Shown: positions 54,580-62,939 of the stretch, piece by piece | How the letters are laid out: every line of letters begins with the position of its first letter | Position numbering within the stretch: the stretch's first letter is position 1 | Assembly: GCA_002429385.1 (NCBI GenBank) | Contig: DIZL01000064.1 | Location: 56,601 to 120,600 of the forward strand | Reading direction: 5' to 3' | Origin: Prolixibacteraceae bacterium UBA6029 | GTDB taxonomy: Bacteria > Bacteroidota > Bacteroidia > Bacteroidales > Prolixibacteraceae | DNA length: 64,000 bases | Notes under the pieces: model-generated | What the model saw: only the letters and a program-made list of their open reading frames with translations | Databases searched by the model: none | Told to the model about the DNA's origin: nothing | Program-made: the position numbers and the translations under genes

Positions 54580-56934
54580 TTATTTCTCCTGAAACCTCAC
54601 CAGATAACCTGCTTCGAACCTGAATAGTCCGTTTATTTTATTGGTTCCTTCAGTACTAATGAAAGTCCGTGTTTGTCCTTTTAAAACCAATTGGGCAACA
54701 TGGCTTTCCGTGAGTTTTTTGCCCTGAAGTTCAAATGGAATGCGCAGTTTGCAACCTCCCTTGAAATTGCTGCATCCCCAGGCGGTGTGTCCTTTGACGA
54801 TCTCCCCAATTTTACACGATGGACATACCAGTTTATCAGGTTCAGCTTCTACCAGATGAATCTTTAAGTCTGAAGTAAGTTCCAGAAACCCATCGACAGT
54901 TTCGTCTTCCTGTTTAAATCCCTTGATAAGAGTGGTTTTTCCCTTGTCGATCAATCGTTTGATTTGTGATTCGGTAAGTTTCTTTTCCATGAATTCGAAA
55001 GGAATAATAAACCGGCAACCGTCTTTCCATTCGGAACATCCCCAGGCATTCTTACCTTTTTTCAGCGTCCCTTTCCTGCAGGCCGGGCACTTCGTCTCCT
55101 GAGGTTCTGCCGGTGTTGCCTTTTCTTTTTTCTCCACAAGGATCGGTTCTTCAGGAGCAAAAGTAAACTCTTTGCGTGGGGAACGTTTTACCTGTTCGAC
55201 CACCTCGGTAACCATTTGCTTCATTTCGTCCATGAAGTGAGTGACATCATATTGTCCCAATTCAATCAGCCGCAATTTTTTTTCCCACTGCCCAGTCAGT
55301 TCAGCCGATTTTAGGAGTTCATTTTCAATGCTGTCAATCAGGTCAATACCGGTAGGTGTGGCGACCAGCCGTTTTCCTTCTTTTTTTACGTATTTTCTCC
55401 TGAACAATGTCTCGATAATATTGGCCCGGGTGGAAGGCCTTCCAATTCCGTTGTCCTTCATCAGCTCACGCAATTCTTCATCGTCTACGCTTTTGCCTGC
55501 CGTCTCCATGGCGCGCAGAAGAGTGGCTTCAGTCAGGTATTTGGGTGGCTGGGTAAACTTTTCAAGTAATCCTGGTTCGTGCGGTCCGTGTTCTCCGGTT
55601 ACAAAGATCGGCAGTATGTTTTCATCGCTCTGAACCGGATTCTTCTCATTCATATACACAGTTCGCCATCCGGGTGAAAGGATCTGTTTGCCGGTAGCCT
55701 TAAAGTCATGTGGTCCTACTTTTGCTTCCACTGTAGTGTTCGACACCTTGCAGTCGGGATAGAATACCGAAATGAAACGTTTGGCTACCATATCGAATAC
55801 CTGCTTCTCCTGCTGGGTAAGGTCGGCTCGCCACTGACCCGTTGGGATGATGGCATGGTGATCGGTGATCTTTTTATTGTCGAACACCTTATTTGATTTG
55901 CGGATCTGCTTCTCCTGAAGTAAAGGTGCAGTCAGGGTTTCATAACCTTTAAGCTGTTTAAGTATACCCGGTACTTTGGGATATATGTCTTCAGAGAGAT
56001 AGGTGGTGTCCACACGCGGATATGTGGTCAATTTCTTCTCGTACAGCGATTGGATGGTCTTCAGGGTATCTTCTGCCCCCATGTTGAATTTACGGTTGCA
56101 ATCGACCTGTAAAGACGTTAAATCGAACAACCTTAACGGCTGTTCAATGCTGTTTTTGGTTTCTATTTTTCCGATTACCAGTTCAAAGTGACTGATATCT
56201 TCCAACACCTGGGCCGCATCTTCACGATTTTGGAAACGCCCTGATGCAGCAGAAAAGGTAGCCTCCCGATAGATGGTTTTAATCTCGAAATAGGGTTCAG
56301 CAACAAAAGCATCGATTTCTTTCTGGCGATTCACAATGATCGCAAGGGTAGGGGTCTGTACTCTTCCGATGGATAAAACCTGCCTGTTCTGACCATATTT
56401 CAAGGTGTACAGACGGGTGGCATTCATGCCAAGTAGCCAATCGCCAATGGCCCTTGCACTTCCCGCAGCATAAAGGTTATCAAACTTCTTCCCGTCCTGT
56501 AATTTTTGAAACCCTTCACGGATGGCCTCTTCTGTCAGTGAAGATATCCAAAGTCGCCTGACAGGCGCCGTACATTTGGCCTTCGACATGACCCATCGCT
56601 GAATCAGTTCACCTTCCTGCCCCGCATCCCCGCAATTGATAACCTCTTCGGCAGTCGACATCAGTTTCTCGATAGTCGCAAACTGTTTCTTCACACCATC
56701 GTTTTCAATCAGCTTGATGCCAAATTTCTGCGGTATCATAGGCAATGACCTCATGTTCCATGCTTTCCACTGTTCGGTATAGTCGTTGGGCTCTTTCAGG
56801 GTGCACAAATGCCCGAATGTCCAGGTGACCTGGTATCCGTTGCCTTCAAAATAGCCGTCCCTACGGGTATTGGCGCCTATGATCTGTGCCAGCTCTTTTG
56901 CTACACTGGGCTTTTCTGCTATACAAACTTTCAT
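54580..56934 (-). CDS. topB: DNA topoisomerase III
   Basis: 784 residues, type IA topoisomerase. TOPRIM domain MKVCIAEKPSVAKELAQIIG with acidic NCGDAGQEGELIQRW; SIGRVQTPTLAIIV; active-site tyrosine segment KLTTYPRVDTTYLSED; GIGRPSTRANIIETLFRRKY. The C-terminus has two Topo-C zinc-ribbon-like repeats (CPACRKGTLKKGKNAWGCS and CPSCKIGEIVKGHTAWGCS). Decatenates DNA; extra TopB copies are often carried by Bacteroidota mobile elements, but the codon use and chromosomal neighbours here look native. Confidence 0.93.
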   Translation of the reverse strand: MKVCIAEKPSVAKELAQIIGANTRRDGYFEGNGYQVTWTFGHLCTLKEPNDYTEQWKAWNMRSLPMIPQKFGIKLIENDGVKKQFATIEKLMSTAEEVINCGDAGQEGELIQRWVMSKAKCTAPVRRLWISSLTEEAIREGFQKLQDGKKFDNLYAAGSARAIGDWLLGMNATRLYTLKYGQNRQVLSIGRVQTPTLAIIVNRQKEIDAFVAEPYFEIKTIYREATFSAASGRFQNREDAAQVLEDISHFELVIGKIETKNSIEQPLRLFDLTSLQVDCNRKFNMGAEDTLKTIQSLYEKKLTTYPRVDTTYLSEDIYPKVPGILKQLKGYETLTAPLLQEKQIRKSNKVFDNKKITDHHAIIPTGQWRADLTQQEKQVFDMVAKRFISVFYPDCKVSNTTVEAKVGPHDFKATGKQILSPGWRTVYMNEKNPVQSDENILPIFVTGEHGPHEPGLLEKFTQPPKYLTEATLLRAMETAGKSVDDEELRELMKDNGIGRPSTRANIIETLFRRKYVKKEGKRLVATPTGIDLIDSIENELLKSAELTGQWEKKLRLIELGQYDVTHFMDEMKQMVTEVVEQVKRSPRKEFTFAPEEPILVEKKEKATPAEPQETKCPACRKGTLKKGKNAWGCSEWKDGCRFIIPFEFMEKKLTESQIKRLIDKGKTTLIKGFKQEDETVDGFLELTSDLKIHLVEAEPDKLVCPSCKIGEIVKGHTAWGCSNFKGGCKLRIPFELQGKKLTESHVAQLVLKGQTRTFISTEGTNKINGLFRFEAGYLVRFQEK

Positions 56935-56939
56935 GAAAT

Positions 56940-57020
56940 CAGTTCAAAGTTCCAGGTTCAAAGTTCAAAGTTTCAGGTTCATGCTTTGAATATTGGGTAT
57001 TGAATATTCGTTATTGGATA
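56940..57020. repeat. Simple repeat after the DUF1080 gene
   Basis: On plus, GGTTCAAAGTTC-type 12-nt units then ATTGGGTATTGAATATTC-type units. In the sense of the minus-strand genes it lies directly after the DUF1080 stop and before topB. Confidence 0.65.
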
Positions 57021-57046
57021 TTTTCTTCTGCTTTGGATTTGTTGAT

Positions 57047-57757
57047 TTACTTCTCCTTCAATTCCTTGATTTTTACATTCCTGAAGTAGATGGGTGCACC
57101 TGCATGTTTACCCTGAAGCCCGATAAATCCATGAGTGGCAAGCTTGTTAAACGGAGTACTCAGCCATGCCGGGATATCACTTCCGTCGGGATTCTTAGTG
57201 GCGCTGGTCCATAAATCCATGTCCATTTCGTTCACCAGTTCATCATTCAGTGCCACTTTAATCTTTTTCCCTTTGCAGGTGATGGTAAAGTGGTTCCATT
57301 CTCCCGGTTTTTTAACCATGCTTTTGGTAGGTGCAAGGTGACCAAATATTGCAGCACACTGCCAGGTCTTGGGACTTTCGGCCCATTCCTTGGCAAAATC
57401 ATCGGCAATCTGTATTTCTACTGAATTAGGAATCCAGTTATCTTTATTGGTGCAGTAAACGATTACCCCGCTGTTGGTGCCATCGGCAGTTTTGAATTCA
57501 AGGTCAATCTTGAAATTCTTGTAATCCTTGGCCGACCATATGGCCTGATCTTCAGAAGCTGTCAGGATGCCCTTGTTGAAAGTCCAAACTCCTTTTGGAA
57601 AGGATGCGTTTGAAAGATCATCCTTAAAAAGACTTTCCCAATTTGAAGTGTCCGGATGAATTTTGTCGCCTTTCTTTTTATCCTTGGCCGACAGGCCTGT
57701 ACACATGATTGCCAGCAGTGACAGTGCAATCATTCCCGATTTTAAATTCTTGTTCAT
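57047..57757 (-). CDS. DUF1080 (3-keto-disaccharide hydrolase family) secreted protein
   Basis: 236 residues. Signal peptide (GMIALSLLAIMCTGLSAK), then a single concanavalin-like DUF1080 domain: WESLFKDDL, WSAKDYKNFKIDLEFKTADG, GVIVYCTNKDNW, IEIQIADDF-like (VEIQIADDFAKEW), GEWNHFTITCKGKKIKVALN and GFIGLQGKHAGAPIYFRNVK. The family includes 3-keto-glucoside hydrolases and is common in Bacteroidota and Planctomycetota. Periplasmic. No oxidoreductase partner adjacent. Confidence 0.9.
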   Translation of the reverse strand: MNKNLKSGMIALSLLAIMCTGLSAKDKKKGDKIHPDTSNWESLFKDDLSNASFPKGVWTFNKGILTASEDQAIWSAKDYKNFKIDLEFKTADGTNSGVIVYCTNKDNWIPNSVEIQIADDFAKEWAESPKTWQCAAIFGHLAPTKSMVKKPGEWNHFTITCKGKKIKVALNDELVNEMDMDLWTSATKNPDGSDIPAWLSTPFNKLATHGFIGLQGKHAGAPIYFRNVKIKELKEK

Positions 57758-57833
57758 AAAGGTTAATTTAGTTGGTTAATTTTTACTGAGAGGTTGACTT
57801 CAAGTCACCCATTCAGTATGCAAGTTCAATGAT

Positions 57834-58673
57834 TTATTCTGAAATCAGCAGCCTGATTCCATCTTCTTCCAGTGCAATCATTCTCTTTTTATAGAGAGCC
57901 CCTATGGCCGATTTGAAGTTTTTCTTGCTTATTTTAAATACTTTGTATATTTCGTCCGGTGTACTTTTGTCAGTTAAGGTCAAGAACCCTTTGTTCTTTT
58001 CCAGTTCCGAAATGATCTTATCGGCAAAAGTACTGATCTTTTCATATCCTGCTTTCTGCAGACAAAGGTCAATTTTCCCATCCGTTCGGATCTTTTTGAT
58101 GAATCCCTGAACCCTGTCTCCCGGATTTAGGGGTTGGAAAACCTCATTTTTAAAGATCACTCCCAGGTGGCAGTTATCTATGATGGCATTAAAGCCCAAA
58201 TCGGTTTCATTCACGATGATCAGGTCAACTTCCTCGTCCACGTCATAGTCGACAGGAATATTATCCAGATAATGTTCTATTTTTGAGGAAGCTGCAATAC
58301 GTTTACTGTTGGTATCTACGTAGACGTAAACCAGGTATTTCTTTCCCTGTTCCATGGGTTGGCGCTGTTCGCGGAAGGGAACAAACAAATCCTTGGGCAG
58401 TCCCCAGTTCAGGAATGCACCCACAGGAGTTACCGAAACCACTTCGAGCAGGGCAAACTCCTCTACCATGGCCAGCGGTTTCTCGGTCGTTGCAACCAGG
58501 CGGTCTTCTGAATCGAGATAAATGAACGCGTCAATCATGTCTTCCGGCTGTGTGCCTTCAGGAACGTAACGTTTAGGCATCAGTATCTCGCCCAAATCTC
58601 CACCGTCGAGGTAAATCCCAAAATCTACCTCCTTGACTACATACATGTGATTTAATTTTCCTATTTCAGCCAT
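57834..58673 (-). CDS. CvfB-family S1-domain RNA-binding protein
   Basis: 279 residues: three S1-like beta barrels (IGKLNHMYVVKEVDFGIYLD; ALLEVVSVTPVGAFLNWGLP; VDLIIVNETDLGFNAIIDNC) and a C-terminal winged helix (LTDKSTPDEIYKVFKISKKN). This is the YitL/CvfB architecture. Known members bind RNA and influence gene expression or translation; mechanism unclear. Cytosolic. Same strand as DUF1080, gap 76 bp. Confidence 0.9.
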   Translation of the reverse strand: MAEIGKLNHMYVVKEVDFGIYLDGGDLGEILMPKRYVPEGTQPEDMIDAFIYLDSEDRLVATTEKPLAMVEEFALLEVVSVTPVGAFLNWGLPKDLFVPFREQRQPMEQGKKYLVYVYVDTNSKRIAASSKIEHYLDNIPVDYDVDEEVDLIIVNETDLGFNAIIDNCHLGVIFKNEVFQPLNPGDRVQGFIKKIRTDGKIDLCLQKAGYEKISTFADKIISELEKNKGFLTLTDKSTPDEIYKVFKISKKNFKSAIGALYKKRMIALEEDGIRLLISE

Positions 58674-58720
58674 AATATAGTTTCAAGTTGTAGCATCATC
58701 CCTGTGTGGATGATTTGTTT

Positions 58721-58764
58721 AATAATCAATAATCAATAATCAATAACCAATAACCAATAATCAA
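58721..58764. repeat. 7-nt tandem repeat after lutA-like gene
   Basis: AATAATC / AATAACC units repeated about six times on plus, directly after the stop of the minus-strand Fe-S protein gene (3 nt from it) and before cvfB. Confidence 0.8.
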
Positions 58765-58766
58765 TT

Positions 58767-59492
58767 TTATTCCCATCCCGAAGCCAGAATATCAGCAATG
58801 TGGATAGGTTTGATGGGTAATTTGTTTTTCAGAATATAGGCCTCGATGTTCATGATGCACGACGATTCGGTGGAGATAATGTATTCCGCTCCTGTCTTTA
58901 GCGCATTTTCCACTTTCTGCTCGGTCATGACTGTCGAGATCGCTGTAAATTTGGCCGAGAAAGTACCACCAAACCCGCAGCAGGTTTCCGTATTTTCCAT
59001 TTCAACCAGTTTAAGACCTTTTACTTTCGATAGCAGCAGACGCGGCTCTTCCCGAATACCATATTCCCGCAGGGCGGTGCAGGCATCGTGATAGCAAACC
59101 TTGTGCGGAAACTCAGCCCCGAAATCCGTGAAGTGAAGATGATTGACCAGGTAATCGGTCAATTCAAACAGGTTGCGGTTCAGCCGCTCGTAATCGGTAA
59201 ATCCGGCCTGTCCGTTCTTAAACAGGTCGGGATAGTAATTTTTGACAAAACCTGTACACGAGGCCGAAGGACTGATGATATGCCTGCCGTTCGGAAAGTC
59301 ACGCATGAATTTCTGAGCCAAAGTTTTTGTTTCATCCCAGTATCCGCTGTTAAATGCCGGTTGGCCGCAACAGGTTTGCTCCGGATTGTAGTTCACTTCA
59401 AGACCCGCTTTTCGTAGCAATTTAACGGTATTGAAGGCAGTTTCAGGATATATCTGATCGATAAAACAGGGTATAAAAAGATCGACAGTCAT
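58767..59492 (-). CDS. Cysteine-rich (Fe-S)-binding oxidoreductase subunit, LutA/YkgE type
   Basis: 241 residues from ATG 59492 (MTVDLFIPCFIDQIYPETA). The open frame to 59597 must be wrong because it runs through the terminator and into the tRNA-Trp gene. Two CCG domains: CCGQPAFNSGYWDE and CCGFGGTFSAKF, with further Cys in ASCTGFV, YHDACTALREYG and ESSCIMN. This matches LutA, one of three lactate dehydrogenase (LutABC) subunits; lutB and lutC are not seen next to it, so the call is by family only. Confidence 0.88.
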   Translation of the reverse strand: MTVDLFIPCFIDQIYPETAFNTVKLLRKAGLEVNYNPEQTCCGQPAFNSGYWDETKTLAQKFMRDFPNGRHIISPSASCTGFVKNYYPDLFKNGQAGFTDYERLNRNLFELTDYLVNHLHFTDFGAEFPHKVCYHDACTALREYGIREEPRLLLSKVKGLKLVEMENTETCCGFGGTFSAKFTAISTVMTEQKVENALKTGAEYIISTESSCIMNIEAYILKNKLPIKPIHIADILASGWE

Positions 59493-59538
59493 AGCTGTTT
59501 TTATTTGGGTTGAAGATACCAAAGACTTTCCGTAAAAC

Positions 59539-59562
59539 AAAAAAGCTGCCCGAATGAGCAGC
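59539..59562 (-). terminator. Terminator of tRNA-Trp
   Basis: Minus-strand GCTGC / GCAGC stem around an 8-nt loop followed by six T, 6 nt after the tRNA end. Confidence 0.8.
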
Positions 59563-59567
59563 CTTTG

Positions 59568-59640
59568 CACGGGAGGAGCGACTCGAACGCCCGACACCTG
59601 GTTTTGGAGACCAGTGCTCTACCAACTGAGCTACACCCGT
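59568..59640 (-). tRNA. tRNA-Trp (CCA anticodon)
   Basis: 73 nt without encoded CCA. Minus strand: acceptor ACGGGTG pairs with CTCCCGT except a U-U at 6-67; D arm GCTCAGTTGGTAGAGC; anticodon stem CTGGT/ACCAG with loop CTCCAAA (anticodon CCA); T arm GGGCG-TTCGAGT-CGCTC. Discriminator G73, as in other bacterial tRNA-Trp. Only tRNA in the window. Confidence 0.95.
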
Positions 59641-59655
59641 TTCTTTTTGCGATTG

Positions 59656-59663
59656 CAAATATA
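59656..59663 (-). promoter_or_regulatory. Candidate -7 element for tRNA-Trp
   Basis: Minus-strand TATATTTG (TAnnTTTG), 15 nt before the tRNA 5' end. Confidence 0.5.
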
Positions 59664-59863
59664 GTAATTTGTTTTTCACAACCTAGAGAAAATAATGACG
59701 GGAGAAGAAAAAATATGCCTGATTATGGGCTTCTGAGAGACTGGCAGGGCTGACTTTTTCATAATCAATCGGATAAAGTGAAAAGCAATTGTCTGGATAA
59801 AGTCTTCTCTTTGTACTTTCCCGGCATAATTCATACCCTTTAACCTTATCCGTGACGTAGCAT

Positions 59864-59896
59864 AAAAAAATGCCACCAGGATTGTCCCTGATGGCA
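59864..59896 (-). terminator. Terminator of the lipoprotein gene
   Basis: Minus-strand TGCCATCAGGG pairs with CCTGGTGGCA around a short loop, then seven T, 49 nt after the stop of the lipoprotein gene. Confidence 0.85.
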
Positions 59897-59944
59897 TTTT
59901 AGCAATGTATTGTTTCTGAATTCTATTGTTTTCTCTGTATAATT

Positions 59945-60772
59945 TTATCTAATCTTGATTATTTTGGCTTTACCGCCAATGGTTAAGGTTGCCAGGTTAT
60001 CACAATCGCCATTGCCGTAATCAATTGTCCAGCTGCGATTGTTGCTTGTTGTAATGGAAACAATCCCGCTCACAATATGGTGACAGTCGGCCATAAAGAC
60101 CAATGGATTTTCAGCAGTAATTGTTTTGTTCATTTTCACTCCTGAAAGGCGGGTAAACTCAACAGTTCCCCAGCTTACAACCTGGTTGTCATTTCTGATT
60201 CCGAGCGCTCCCCGTTGATATTGACGGGTAATATTTGATACTCTCGTGGATGAACCTTCATTGTCGGGAAAGTTGATGGTTACGTTTTCCGTGATTTGTG
60301 CAGTACGGATATTGTTTACATTGTCTTTCAAAATCGTTTTTACAATACTCCCGGTAATTTTCTTTCCATCAACAATGTAATTATCAAAGCTTTTATCTCT
60401 TACTGATGGAAAAGTTTTGAACGATTCGGAAGTTATAATGATTTTTCCTGAACGGATTTTACCATCTTTACCGGTGCAGGAAGTTCCAAAATCGATGGTC
60501 AGAACTTCAGGCGAAGCTGTAGTATTAAATGTAACAACAGGACAGTCAGAAAGGTACATGTTATTTACGATATCGGCTGATTTGAGCTGACTGATATTTG
60601 AATCAACCGCTTCGTCAGCCAATAAATCAATGTCCGTAAGAGCCTCCTCTGACTGGGTTTCCTGAAGGCTTAAAGTTGTCTCATCAGTCGCAGTAACAAC
60701 ACCATCTTTCTGACATGAATTAAATGCAAAAAACATCAGGCTTATTGCAAAAAACAAATTTAATCGTTTCAT
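59945..60772 (-). CDS. Lipoprotein of unknown function
   Basis: 275 residues from ATG 60772 (MKRLNLFFAISLMFFAFNSC), lipobox FNSC with Cys20; the frame is open to 60817. The mature part opens with an acidic Thr/Glu/Asp-rich linker (TLSLQETQSEEALTDIDLLA), then a beta-rich domain with CPVVTFNTT, IDFGTSCTGKDGKIRSGKI, and ending WTIDYGNGDCDN. It resembles uncharacterised Bacteroidota surface lipoproteins; no catalytic motif seen. Divergent from the sigma factor operon. Confidence 0.75.
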   Translation of the reverse strand: MKRLNLFFAISLMFFAFNSCQKDGVVTATDETTLSLQETQSEEALTDIDLLADEAVDSNISQLKSADIVNNMYLSDCPVVTFNTTASPEVLTIDFGTSCTGKDGKIRSGKIIITSESFKTFPSVRDKSFDNYIVDGKKITGSIVKTILKDNVNNIRTAQITENVTINFPDNEGSSTRVSNITRQYQRGALGIRNDNQVVSWGTVEFTRLSGVKMNKTITAENPLVFMADCHHIVSGIVSITTSNNRSWTIDYGNGDCDNLATLTIGGKAKIIKIR

Positions 60773-60918
60773 AAGGCAAAATTTTAAGAAGTTAAAATGT
60801 ATATGCATAGGATTCACCTAAGCGTTAAAAGTTAAAACCCGAACTCATTTATTTTTTAATTCTTTCATGAAGATGAATAAAATAGGTTCCCGCAAGCAAA
60901 ATATCCCGATATTGATTT

Positions 60919-60926
60919 TAACTTTC
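60919..60926 (+). promoter_or_regulatory. Near-consensus -7 element for the sigma factor operon
   Basis: TAACTTTC, 7 of 8 matches to TAnnTTTG, 49 nt before the ATG at 60976. Unlike most genes here, that ATG also has a Shine-Dalgarno-like AGAAGGA (60964-60970). Confidence 0.3.
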
Positions 60927-60975
60927 GGTTCAATTTTACATCCAAATCTCATAATTGCTAATCAGAAGGATATTG

Positions 60976-61524
60976 ATGAACGAAGCGTCCGATGCAGATC
61001 TTATTTCATTGTTGAATAATCCGGCCTCCAAGGATAAAGGATTTTTACAATTGATGGATACTTACAAAAAGCCCCTTTACTGGCATATCAGGAGGCTGGT
61101 TGTTTCGCACCATGACGCCGAGGACATTCTGCAGGAAACATTTATCAATGTGTACCGGTTCTCAGGATCTTTCAAAGGCGAAAGCAGGATTTTTACCTGG
61201 CTTTATCGTATTGCAACTAATGAATGCATCAAACATTTCAGGAAAAATTCAAAGTGGTTGAAAAAATCAGGATCAATCACAGACCGGATTACCGGTGAAC
61301 TTTCTGAGAGTGATACAGAGAACAGCGATTTAATGTTGGTGAAGTTTCAGCAGGCGATTCTGCAACTTCCCGAGAAGCAAAGAATCGTTTTTAATTTGCG
61401 CTATTACGATGAACTAAGTTACGCAGATATCGCGCAAATACTGAATTCTTCGGTGAACACGCTTAAAACAAATTATCACTTTGCGAGTGAAAAGATTAAA
61501 CAGTATTTAATCGATCATGCATAA
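60976..61524 (+). CDS. ECF-type RNA polymerase sigma factor
   Basis: 182 residues from ATG 60976, chosen because AGAAGGA stands 5 nt upstream. Sigma2 region: DAEDILQETFINVYR (core-binding), IFTWLYRIATNECIKHFRKN (-10 contact); sigma4: LPEKQRIVFNLRYYDELSYA, and helix-turn-helix IAQILNSSVNTLKTNYHFA. No sigma3. First gene of a three-gene unit with a single-span protein and an exported helical protein, which suggests an envelope-stress type regulon. Confidence 0.92.
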   Translation: MNEASDADLISLLNNPASKDKGFLQLMDTYKKPLYWHIRRLVVSHHDAEDILQETFINVYRFSGSFKGESRIFTWLYRIATNECIKHFRKNSKWLKKSGSITDRITGELSESDTENSDLMLVKFQQAILQLPEKQRIVFNLRYYDELSYADIAQILNSSVNTLKTNYHFASEKIKQYLIDHA

Positions 61525-61553
61525 AGGGAATAACATTCAATCAGATATTTAAA

Positions 61554-62024
61554 ATGACTGGTAAAATGGGAAAAGATAACCTATTTCAGGAGATTGGAAA
61601 AGAGACACCCTACCAGGTGCCTTCCGGTTTTTTTGAACAGATTTCGGAAAAAACACTACAGGAAGCCCGGCATAGAGAACAAAGCCGCAAGCGGAACCTC
61701 ACGCTTTGGCGCACAATGGCAGTCGCTGCTTCACTGGTGGCATTTGCTTTTATCGGCTATTTGAAGTTTGATAATGAAAAACCTTCAACAAATCTCATTG
61801 TCCAGGAAAAACCGGCAGTGACACCGATGGGGGAGCAAACGCAGGAAATATTTAACCAACCCGCTGTTAATGAAAAACCAACGATAGCTCCTGAAATAAA
61901 GATTTCCACAGTTAAGGAAGATGAAGATATCAGTAAAATTCTGTCCGACTTAACCGATGAGGAATTATTACAACTGGCAGCAATGGTGAAGACCGATCCC
62001 TTTATGGAGGTAGCTCAGCAATAA
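61554..62024 (+). CDS. Single-span membrane protein, probable anti-sigma factor
   Basis: 156 residues (or 152 from an ATG at 61566). Cytosolic N-terminus with the short motif TPYQVPSGFFEQISEKTL, one membrane helix (TLWRTMAVAASLVAFAFIGY, about residues 54-73), then a Pro/Glu/Thr-rich periplasmic part ending in LSDLTDEELLQLAAMVKTDP. No zinc motif. Role inferred from position 29 bp after an ECF sigma gene and from topology; short N-termini like this are frequent in Bacteroidota anti-sigma proteins. Confidence 0.7.
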   Translation: MTGKMGKDNLFQEIGKETPYQVPSGFFEQISEKTLQEARHREQSRKRNLTLWRTMAVAASLVAFAFIGYLKFDNEKPSTNLIVQEKPAVTPMGEQTQEIFNQPAVNEKPTIAPEIKISTVKEDEDISKILSDLTDEELLQLAAMVKTDPFMEVAQQ

Positions 62025-62043
62025 CCAATTAAATATCAATAAA

Positions 62044-62499
62044 ATGAAAAGAATATTTATACTCCTGATTATAGTTGTCGACCTGATGACAGGTCAGAAT
62101 GTACAGTCTCAAAATCAGAATCGTTTCCCGATCTTAAGAGAACGGATTGCTCAGGCAAAATTGCGCGAAATACGTAAGAATTTGAAACTTGATCAGGCTA
62201 CCTTTGAAGCATTTCGTCCGGTTTATCAGAAATATGAACGTGAAATTTCGAACCTGGATTTCAGGAAATTTGCCCGTTTGATTAATGTAGAAGCCGACAG
62301 CCTGACTACCGAAGAAGCCGATCAATTGATAGTCAATCAGATTGAAACAGCCAGAAAACTGATTTCCTTACGTGAAAAATACTATAAAGAATTTCGCGCT
62401 ATACTTTCCCCTCAGCAGATTATAAAAGTTTACCAGACTGAAGCTGAATTGCGTAAAAAGGTCATGCAGGAGCTGAAACGAAGAATAAATAACCGGTAA
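62044..62499 (+). CDS. Exported Spy/CpxP-like helical protein
   Basis: 151 residues. Signal peptide (FILLIIVVDLMTGQNVQSQ), then an all-helical mature part, highly charged: LRERIAQAKLREIRKNLKLD, FRPVYQKYEREI, ARKLISLREKYYKEFRAILS and LRKKVMQELKRR. The pattern (L-L-x-Q at helix start, LSPQQ-type turn before the last helix) is like Spy/CpxP periplasmic stress proteins. Third gene of the sigma operon, 19 bp after the membrane protein; likely its output. Confidence 0.7.
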   Translation: MKRIFILLIIVVDLMTGQNVQSQNQNRFPILRERIAQAKLREIRKNLKLDQATFEAFRPVYQKYEREISNLDFRKFARLINVEADSLTTEEADQLIVNQIETARKLISLREKYYKEFRAILSPQQIIKVYQTEAELRKKVMQELKRRINNR

Positions 62500-62596
62500 A
62501 CTGAAACGAATTAATAGTAAATTTACCTGAGCTTACCATAGGTACATCTATCTTATCCCCCTACTTTCCCGATAGGAATGTTTCTATTCTCTATCG

Positions 62597-62840
62597 TACC
62601 ATTGTCGTACCATTGTCGTACCACTGTCATACCACTGTCATACCACTGTCATAACAAATTCGAAACAAATTCGTAACAAATACGTAACAAATTCGAAACA
62701 AATTCGAAGCGGTACGAATTTGTTACGAATTTGTATCGAATTATATTCGAATTTGTTACGACAGTGGTATGACAGTGGTATGACAGTGGTATGACAGTGG
62801 TAATATGAAATCTAAAGGCAATACTTGACCCATTCAGTAT
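62597..62840. repeat. Giant palindrome of 11-bp tandem units, copy 2
   Basis: Left arm: two TACCATTGTCG, three TACCACTGTCA, then five [T/A]AACAAATTCG-type units, all exactly 11 bp (62597-62706). A 6-bp spacer AAGCGG. Right arm: four [TT/TA]CGAATTTGT-type units and four TACGACAGTGG/TATGACAGTGG units (62713-62800). The right flank (CAATACTT...CATTCAGTAT, to 62840) matches the flank of the 26.7 kb copy; the left flank does not. Confidence 0.9.
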
Positions 62841-62939
62841 CGGTATACGAGATGAGAACTGCTGGAAAGATTTGTTAAAATACACAAAACATTGATATAC
62901 AGATATATTTAGTGGCGAAATTTAAACAGAATGATTTAT

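Noticed and set aside
54580..56934. topB as marker of an integrative conjugative element
   Set aside because: No tra, mob, integrase or att-like repeats nearby, and neighbours are ordinary chromosomal genes.
59492..59597. N-terminal extension of the LutA-like protein
   Set aside because: It would be translated through a terminator and the 3' part of tRNA-Trp; ATG 59492 fits the family start.
62597..62840. CRISPR array
   Set aside because: Units are 11 bp and directly contiguous with no spacers, arms are inverted, and no cas genes are in the window.
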